Notes under the pieces: model-generated
Seen by the model: only the letters and a program-made list of their open reading frames with translations
Told to the model about the DNA's origin: nothing
The model's database searches: none
Shown: positions 57,938 to 64,000 of the stretch, in pieces
How positions within the stretch are numbered: position 1 is the first letter of the stretch
How the letters are laid out: each line of letters begins with the position of its first letter
NCBI GenBank assembly: GCA_030867875.1
Contig: JAOWCC010001634.1
Location: 134,194,022-134,258,021 of the forward strand
Source: Actinernus sp. WN-2022
Taxonomy: Eukaryota; Cnidaria; Anthozoa; Actiniaria; Actinernidae
Length of the DNA: 64,000 nt
Reading direction: 5' to 3'
Translations under genes and position numbers: made by a program

Positions 57938-58525
57938 TGTTGTTATTGTTTTGACCGGTTTGGGGTCCCTGTGCTTGCCCCTGTTTCATGGGCCAGGACT
58001 CCCCGATGCTTCTTGGAGAAATACATGATGGCTGCCAGCTATGTCTTGGGGGCTCAGCCTAGTAGTTTATCCCGTGTATCGGGTACGTAAAACATAATTT
58101 AGGATATATATTAAGCCACCATATGGAAGAATATATATTGTTGTTCCTCGTTGGCTAGATATTGTGCTATTTCAAGAAGTTCCCGAAGAGCTCAACGTGT
58201 TTGTAAGTAGTCTAATTTAGATTTTGATTTGCATGGGTTTTGATTTATTGTGATTGTCGTCGTGCCTAGCCACATTCTGTAAGAGTCTATGTTGCCCTGT
58301 ATATCATGTATGATTCATTGGGACATTATTATTGCTAGTTCATTGTGGTTTTCAGGAATTTATTTTGTATACTTTATGGTATTATTGTAGAAACCGTTCG
58401 TCGTCGTTGATTCGTCACGCAATAAAGCCAGGAGTTAACACGCGTTTGACACGTTTATGGCCGATCATTGGAACTTGAATTCACCCTGTAGTCCGCCAAA
58501 TTTCCCAACGCGATTGGCGGCTACA
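57938..58525 (+). repeat. Probable 5' LTR of BEL-2
   Basis: Starts TGTTGTTATTG, ends GGCGGCTACA followed by TTAGTTT, just as the BEL-1 5' LTR ends in TTACA followed by TTAGTTC. CACGCAATAAAG near 58414-58425 could be a poly(A) signal. Without the 3' copy the borders are provisional. Confidence 0.6.
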
Positions 58526-58711
58526 TTAGTTTAAACGCGAGCTATCGATATGATCGAAACGTCGAGCAATATCCCGGAATTTACGAAGAGTCTGCCCGTT
58601 CGAAAAAACTGAGTATACTGCTCTGGACCAAGAGGCCGTGCGTGCGGAAAAGGACGTGGGACAGAAGAACAAGAGAGCTGGGTTTAAGGTAGCACTGACG
58701 AAAAAGAAAAA

Positions 58712-60520
58712 ATGAATGATTTGATGGACAGTGATGAAAATGTAGATCGTGTGAAGCTGGAAGTTTTGGATTTGAATGAGGCATTTGAGAAGTTTGTTGA
58801 TGCCCATAAGTTGTATTGTAGCTATCTTGGTGAGTCGGAGAGTGCTGTTGAGTTGGCCGAGTATTATCAGCAGGGAGGTTATGTTGTTTATTAAATGGTG
58901 TAAAAGAGAGAGTTAGTGGATGGATGGCAGCTATGATGTGTAGATCGGTTGAGCCGGTACTTAGATCAGAGGATTCGGTTAGTCAGGTTGGTACACGATC
59001 TAGGGCTAGTAGTAGGATATCGAGGTTTTCAAGGTCTAGCACTTCATCTAGGGGTTCGTCGAGGTTGAGGCTGATAGAAGAGGAGGCGAGGCGTAAGGCA
59101 TTGGAAGCAAATATGAGTTTGCTGAGCCTAGATCAGCAATTAGCAGAAAATAAATTGCACCTAAAGCAGGAGGAGGAAGTCCCAAACGGTGGCAAAAAAA
59201 CAGGCTTATACAAGGGCCGATGCTGTTGAAATAGTAATAGATCGGTTGCAGAAGGCAGAGGGTATGTAGTTCCTCCCCCAGTTGACCAACAGTGGACAAG
59301 TTGTGATAATATAATGCAGTTCAGAAAGAGGTATTTACGCATAGAATTCCTCTTTGGTATCCTCCTGAAGAAAAAAAATCCATCCCAGCCAACATTACCA
59401 GTAACGAACACCTCAACACCTTGATCAGCATCCAAGAAATGCAAATGAAGTGTATGCAGAATCTGACTGTTCAGCAGCACCAAAGTGCAATGGCTTTGAC
59501 CTTTCCCAAGCCTGAGGTTCCTGTGTTCAGTGGTGACCCAATTGAATATTGCAACTTTGTGAGGGCGTTTGAGTGTCTGATAGAGGCCAAGACAGGCAGC
59601 AGTAGTTCCCGATTGTACTACCTGATGAAGTATACTAGAGGAGAGGTGCAGGAGTTGATACGGAGCTGTCTCTCCATGAGGCCAGACGAGGGGTATGAGG
59701 AAGCACGAAAGTTACTCAAAAGGAAATATGGTCAGAGTTACAAGATTGCTGCTGCTTGTGTCGATAAGGTAACCAAGGGCCCGACAATAAGATCTGAGGA
59801 TACCAAGGCTTTACAAAATCTGTCTGTGATGCTCATCAGCTGCAGAAACACCTTAAATGAAATAGGACACAGAAGCAAAATCGAGAACCCTGATAGCCTG
59901 AAGGGTATAGTAGAGAGGTTCCCGTGTGACCTGAGGAAGAGATGGCGTTTGACAGCAGACACTATTTCAGAAGTCCAAGAGAGAGAAATCGGCTTTGATG
60001 ACATTGTGAACTTTGTTGAGAAAGAAGCCCGTGTCATTGCTCATCCATTGATTGGAAATCTTGCTTCTCGGTCTCTGGAACAAGATAAAGATAATACAGT
60101 TTACAAGCATATACCCACAAACATGCAGAATTTTGCAACAAATGCACATGAAGAAGAGAACACTGTGAGAAATTATCCATATGCGACCACGCCTACCAGT
60201 AGAGACAGGAACTATGTCACGTGTGATAGCCAAGAACACAAGCTAGAATAATGTGAGAAATTCAAGAGTCAGAATTATGCAGCCCGTCTCAAATTCGTAC
60301 AGACCAAGGCTCTCCGATACAATTGCTTAATCCCATACCACCGAGCGAACAAGTGCAAAAGAAGAGATACACGCAAAGACTGCGGCCAGAAGCACTCATC
60401 ACTGCTGCACCCCCCTGATGATGCCAGTAAATCCAACAGAAACTCTAGTCCAGAGACTAGTTCAGCCAGTCACACCAGTAATGGGTTTATTGAATTAGAA
60501 GGAAGTCTGTGTGGACTTAC
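58712..60520 (+). pseudogene. BEL-2 gag
   Basis: Pieces in three frames: an N-terminal helical gag (58712-58894, LNEAFEKFVDAHKLYCSYLG), a serine/arginine-rich stretch and coiled coil (58924-59190), then a 276-codon frame at 59421-60251 with the DUF1759-type core FSGDPIEYCNFVRAFECLIE, LIRSCLSMRPDEGYEEARKL and GQSYKI. After a stop at 60249 a cysteine-histidine knuckle region (60250-60410: CEKFKS, RTRK.CGQKHSSLLH) follows with some expected cysteines missing. Confidence 0.85.
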
Positions 60521-60560
60521 AGGGACTGCAAGATAAACTATCGGTCTCCCCATTCCCCCA

Positions 60561-60780
60561 GTGAGAGTGAAGGCCAGAGGGTGTGGAGACTCTGTCATTA
60601 CATATGCGTTCCTGGACAGTGGGTCCAATTCAACCTTTTGCACAGAGGAATTATCCACACAACTTGGCCTTGAGGGAAAGAAAACAAGACTTTCCTTGAC
60701 AACTTTGGAGGAAGGAAGAGAACAGTCTTGTAGAGTCCAGCATTGTCAGTTTAGTAGTGTATGACTTTAATGAATACGAA
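60561..60780 (+). pseudogene. BEL-2 aspartic protease
   Basis: VITYAFLDSGSNSTFCTEEL carries the retropepsin-like catalytic LDSGS intact (contrast with DWGS in BEL-1). A frame change near 60740 separates it from the next segment (LELPMVFS). Confidence 0.85.
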
Positions 60781-61640
60781 TTCCTGGAACTTCCTATGGT
60801 GTTCTCCACATCCAAGTTACCTGTATCAGTTGATGACATTCCCAGGCAGAAGGATATTGAGAAATGGTCAGACCTGAGTGGAATCAATGTGCATCAAGTA
60901 AGTGCTGAAGATGGAATACTTATCGGCAATGACCATGTTAAGGCCCTCGAACCGCGAGAAGTAAGGCAGAGCCAGGGAGAGGGACCGTATGCTGTAAAGA
61001 CCATATTCGGCTGGACGGTGAATGGTCCATTAGGTCGTGAGCAGGGGGAAGCAAGATGTAAGGCCAATTTCATACGAGGAGACATTCTGTTAGATCAGCA
61101 GTTTCAGAAGTTCACGGAGCTAGATTTTAGCGACTCATTGGCTGATGCGACAACACAGATGTCTCGAGAAGACCAAAAGGCAATTGTAATTATGAAGCAG
61201 ACAACTAAGTTGAATAATGGTCACTATGAAATCGCCTTACAATGGAAAAGTTACCCCTCATCCCTTCCTAATAATAAGCCTCTGGCAGAACATCGTCTGA
61301 AACATCTTAAGAAAAGATTCCTTAAAGATCCAGTGTTATATGGAAAGTATGCAGCAATCCTGGATGACTATGTACACAAGGGTTGCACAGAGAAAGTCCC
61401 AGACCATGCACTTAACCGCTCAGATGGTTTCGTGTGGTATCTGCCCCATCACTCCGTTTTCCATCCCGAGAAACCTGACAAGACACGAGTTGTGTTTGAC
61501 TGTGCTGCGAAGTACAAGAACATTTCATTCAATGACTGCTTGTTCCAGGGTCCTGACTTGAACAGTAATTTGGTTGGGGTGTTGACCAGCAAGAGCCTGA
61601 AGCTTTTATGTCTGACATTGAGTCCATGTTCAATCAAGTG
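60757..61640 (+). pseudogene. BEL-2 protease-RT linker and RT N-terminal part
   Basis: 304-codon frame: IFGWTVNGPLGR, IVIMKQTTKLNNGHYEIAL, LAEHRLKHLKKRF, VWYLPHHSVFHPEKPDKTR, VVFDCAAKYKN. Collinear with 35804-36700 of BEL-1. Frame lost at about 61595, just before the A motif. Confidence 0.87.
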
Positions 61641-62450
61641 CGTGTTACCCGGAATCACTGTGATGCTTTAAGATTCCTATGGTGGCCTGAAGGCGATCTA
61701 GATCAGGTTCCACAAGAGTTTCGCATGAAAGTTCACCTGTTTGGTGGTGTGTCGTCACCTAGCTGTTCTATCTATGCGCTTCAGAAGACAGCGGAGGACA
61801 ACAAGGATGACTTCGCACCTGCGACTATCGAAATAGTGCAGAAGAATTTTTATATGGATAACTGTTTGAAGGCTGTTGAGGATGAAAGTGAAGCAATTGC
61901 ACTGGTGAAGGAACTCCGTGAGCTCCTATCTAAGGGAGGATTCCGGCTGACCAAGTGGTTGTCCAATTCGCCACAGGTAACTGCATCCATTCCTGAGTCT
62001 AAAAGAGCGAAGTCAGTGAAGGATTTGTACCTTGAGGGCATACCGGTGGAACGGGCACTGGATGTGAACTGGGACACGGAGACAGACAGATTTGGATTCA
62101 ATGTCAAGATCAAGGATAAACCTCCGACCAGAGGCATTCTATCAGTTGTGAGCTCGGTTTATGACCCCTTGGGATTTGCTGGGCCTTTCATATTGCCAGC
62201 TAAAGTGCTGCTACAAGACCTGTGCAGAAAGAAGTTGGGTTGGGATGATGCCATACTAGAAGAGTCCCTAGATTGCTGGAAGCAGTGGCTTTGTCAACTC
62301 CCTAAGCTAGCAGAGTACACGGTTGATCGTTGCGTGAAGCCGAGGAGCTTTGATAAAGTTGTCTCAAGCCAGCTCCACCACTTTAGTGATGCCTCCGAGA
62401 CAGGCTATGGCGCAGTCACCTACCTCCGACTTGTGGACAAGAAAGGTTAG
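61608..62450 (+). pseudogene. BEL-2 RT C-terminal part and RNase H start
   Basis: 280-codon frame: MSDIESMFNQVRV (A motif), VHLFGGVSSPSCSIYAL (B motif), then the catalytic box reads FYMDNCL where YVDD or YMDD is expected. The connection domain follows (GGFRLTKWLSNSP, FNVKIKDKPPTRGILSVVSS, VYDPLGFAGPFILPAK, WLCQLPKLAEY) and the RNase H start HHFSDASETGYGAVTYLR. A TAG at 62448-62450 ends it. Loss of the second active-site aspartate should abolish polymerase activity. Confidence 0.88.
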
Positions 62451-63081
62451 ATTCACTGTGATTTCATGATGGCCAAGTCTAGGCTTATTCCCTTAAAGGC
62501 TTTCTCCATACCACGGTTGGAGCTGTCAGCAGCTACAGTGGCCATCAAGTTAGACAAGCTAATAAGAAAGGAGCTGCAGTTACCCATTGACACCTCACAC
62601 TTCTGGACTGACAGTACAACTGTGTTAAAGTACATTGCAAATGAAGACAAGCGGTTCCACACATTTGTCGCGAACACAATAGCTGTGGTCCGTGATGGCT
62701 CGGAACCGTCGCAGACAGGTGGAGAAAAAGTTGAACCCCGCAGATGATGCTTCCCGGGGACTGACAGTGAATTCTTTCCTAGCAGCCACAAGATGGGTAA
62801 ACCGACCACCATTTCTGTGGGAATCTGAACCTGACTGGCCATGTCCATCCTTAGACGAGCAAGAGATCTCTGACAGTGATCCTGAAGTGAAGAAAGAAGC
62901 CAGAACGCGTGGCACAGTTGTTGACGATGCTACTGCTGAGACAAACAGGATACTGGAGAGGTTCTCATCATGGCAGAACCTGAATAAATTCACTGCCTGG
63001 GTGCTTAGATACAGAAATAACTTACGTGAAGCTAGTAAGAAAATTTCTTTCACGACTAGCAGAAAGAAAAGAGGGTTTTGA
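62451..63081 (+). pseudogene. BEL-2 RNase H C-terminal part and linker
   Basis: MMAKSRLIPLKAFSIPRLEL, FWTDSTTVLKYIANEDKRFH and FVANTIAVVRDG in one frame, then, after a shift near 62690, NPADDASRGLTVNSFL and WVNRPPFLWE, the conserved stretch between RNase H and integrase in BEL/Pao. Confidence 0.85.
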
Positions 63082-63533
63082 AACCAATAACGGTGGACGA
63101 GATGAAAGAGGCTGAGCTTAGCATTATCAGATATGTTCAGAGGAAGCAATTTGCAGTGGAGATACACAGCCTTGAACGTGTACAGGCCAAGGGATCCATG
63201 ATAGATCGTGAGCTGAGACAGAAGGCAAGTCATGTAAAGAAAGGAAGTACTATCTTCCAGTTAGATCCAATTCTCATTGATGGGCTTCTGAGAGTCGGTG
63301 GACGATTACGCCGGTCATCGTTACCAGAAGAAGCCAAGCACCCGATTCTGTTGCCCAAGGATCATCACATCACAGGATTAATCATTCGCCACTATCATCT
63401 CATGTCAGGCCACTCAGAAAGAGAGTATGTGCTGTCGCTTCTGCGTGGCAAGTTCTGGGTCATCAATGCAAGCTCTATGGTGCGGAGACTACTAGCAGTT
63501 GCTTTGATTGCCGACCTAGACAGGTACCAGTGA
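63078..63533 (+). pseudogene. BEL-2 integrase zinc-binding region
   Basis: LLRVGGRLRRSSLPEEAKHP, ILLPKDHHITGLIIRHYHLM, SGHSEREYVLSLLRGKFWV. The histidines of an H2C2-type domain are present; the CxxC pair lies in another frame after a shift near 63495 (frame carrying CFDCRPRQVPV). Confidence 0.85.
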
Positions 63534-64000
63534 GAGAGCAGAAGATGGCAGACCTGCCTCAGGATCGTGATACAGCAGATCTACCTCCATTCAGCAACGT
63601 AGGAGTATATTTCTTCGGCCCATTCATGGTTAAGCAAGGGCGAAGCCTGGTCAAGAGGTATGGCTGTATATTTACCTGCTTAGCTATCAGAGCAGTGAAC
63701 ATAGAAGTGACCCATTCGCTTGACACCAATTCCTTCATTGATGCATTCCGTCGCTTCATTGCAAGAAGAGGCAGACCAGTGTTGGTGAGGAGTGACAATG
63801 ATGGCAATTTTGTCTGCGGAGAGAAGGACATTCGGAGCAGCATTGCGCAGTGGAACCAACAACAAATTAGTGAAGCCTTGCTACAGCAAGATGTATAGTG
63901 GATCTTCAACCCTCCGGCCGGGTACTATTATGGTGGCATTTGGGAGCGATGTATCAGGAACACACGGAAGATCCTGACTGCTCTTCTTAAGGAGCAGGTT
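63496..64000 (+). pseudogene. BEL-2 integrase catalytic core, truncated by window end
   Basis: PPFSNVGVYFFGPF, YGCIFTCLAIRAVNIEVTHS, FIDAFRRFIARRGRPVLVRS, DNDGNF. The first catalytic aspartate is expected in VGVDYFGP and here reads VGVYFFGP; the second is kept in RSDN. The glutamate segment ([15 protein letters not shown]) follows near 63930 in another frame. Runs off the right edge. Confidence 0.87.

Larger units (their letters stand above)
57938..64000 (+). mobile_element. BEL/Pao LTR retrotransposon 2 (BEL-2), 3' end outside window
   Basis: A probable 5' LTR (57938-58525) followed by gag, protease, RT, RNase H and integrase sequences of a BEL/Pao element, diverged from BEL-1. Unlike BEL-1 it still has the RT-RNase H connection and the integrase, but numerous frameshifts, stops and altered catalytic residues show decay. 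It lies upstream of the first LRR exon found. Confidence 0.9.

Noticed and set aside
55600..58500. Signal-peptide or LRR-cap exon upstream of exon 1
   Set aside because: No frame with a signal sequence or cysteine cluster and a phase 2 donor could be found; the region is mostly inverted-repeat elements.

Overview
The window looks like nuclear DNA of an invertebrate animal, most likely an anthozoan cnidarian such as a stony coral. This is an inference from three things: long AT-rich introns, very short phase-matched exons, and a repeat content of BEL/Pao LTR elements, CR1/L2-like LINEs, tRNA-derived SINE and abundant short inverted-repeat elements. No bacterial operon, rRNA or genuine tRNA gene is present.

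The only host gene I can support is one leucine-rich-repeat (LRR) gene on the minus strand, reading from about 55.6 kb down to 1.8 kb and continuing beyond what I can see at both ends. Its exons are too short for ordinary ORF calling. I find 16 exons of 66, 69, 72, 78 or 144 nt. All have GT-AG borders, all lengths are divisible by three, and all introns split codons after the second base (phase 2). Each exon encodes one LRR (the 144-nt exon encodes two), so the window holds 17 LRRs and about 406 codons spread over 54 kb. One-LRR-per-exon with phase 2 introns is the layout of the ectodomain of LRR-containing G-protein-coupled receptors (LGRs), but the seven-helix part, signal peptide and cysteine-rich caps are not seen here, so the receptor assignment is tentative. 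A block of central repeats (exons at 49.6 to 22.0 kb) is atypical and partly made by recent exon duplication (30.7, 31.2 and 24.4 kb).

Almost everything else is transposable-element material lying in the introns. 2.0-5.6 kb: a short inverted-repeat element and a 2.3-kb palindromic element. 6.5-7.0 kb: a LINE 3' end. 8.4-21.5 kb: a plus-strand LINE split by two minus-strand LINEs, the second of which is itself split by a 2.39-kb PIF/Harbinger-ISL2EU-like DNA transposon and by a 563-bp hAT-like MITE. 24.6-30.4 kb: three inverted-repeat elements. 32.2-42.3 kb: a long-armed palindromic element broken by a complete but internally deleted BEL/Pao retrotransposon with two 561/562-bp LTRs; that retrotransposon carries a SINE. 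43-57.8 kb: LINE relics, hairpins, inverted-repeat elements and simple repeats. 57.9-64.0 kb: upstream of the first LRR exon seen, the 5' LTR and decayed coding region of a second BEL/Pao element that runs off the window.

None of the element proteins is fully intact: each has frameshifts, stops, deletions or altered catalytic residues. All positions were read by eye; exon borders are precise if the splice-site interpretation is right, element borders are approximate unless a target-site duplication is named.
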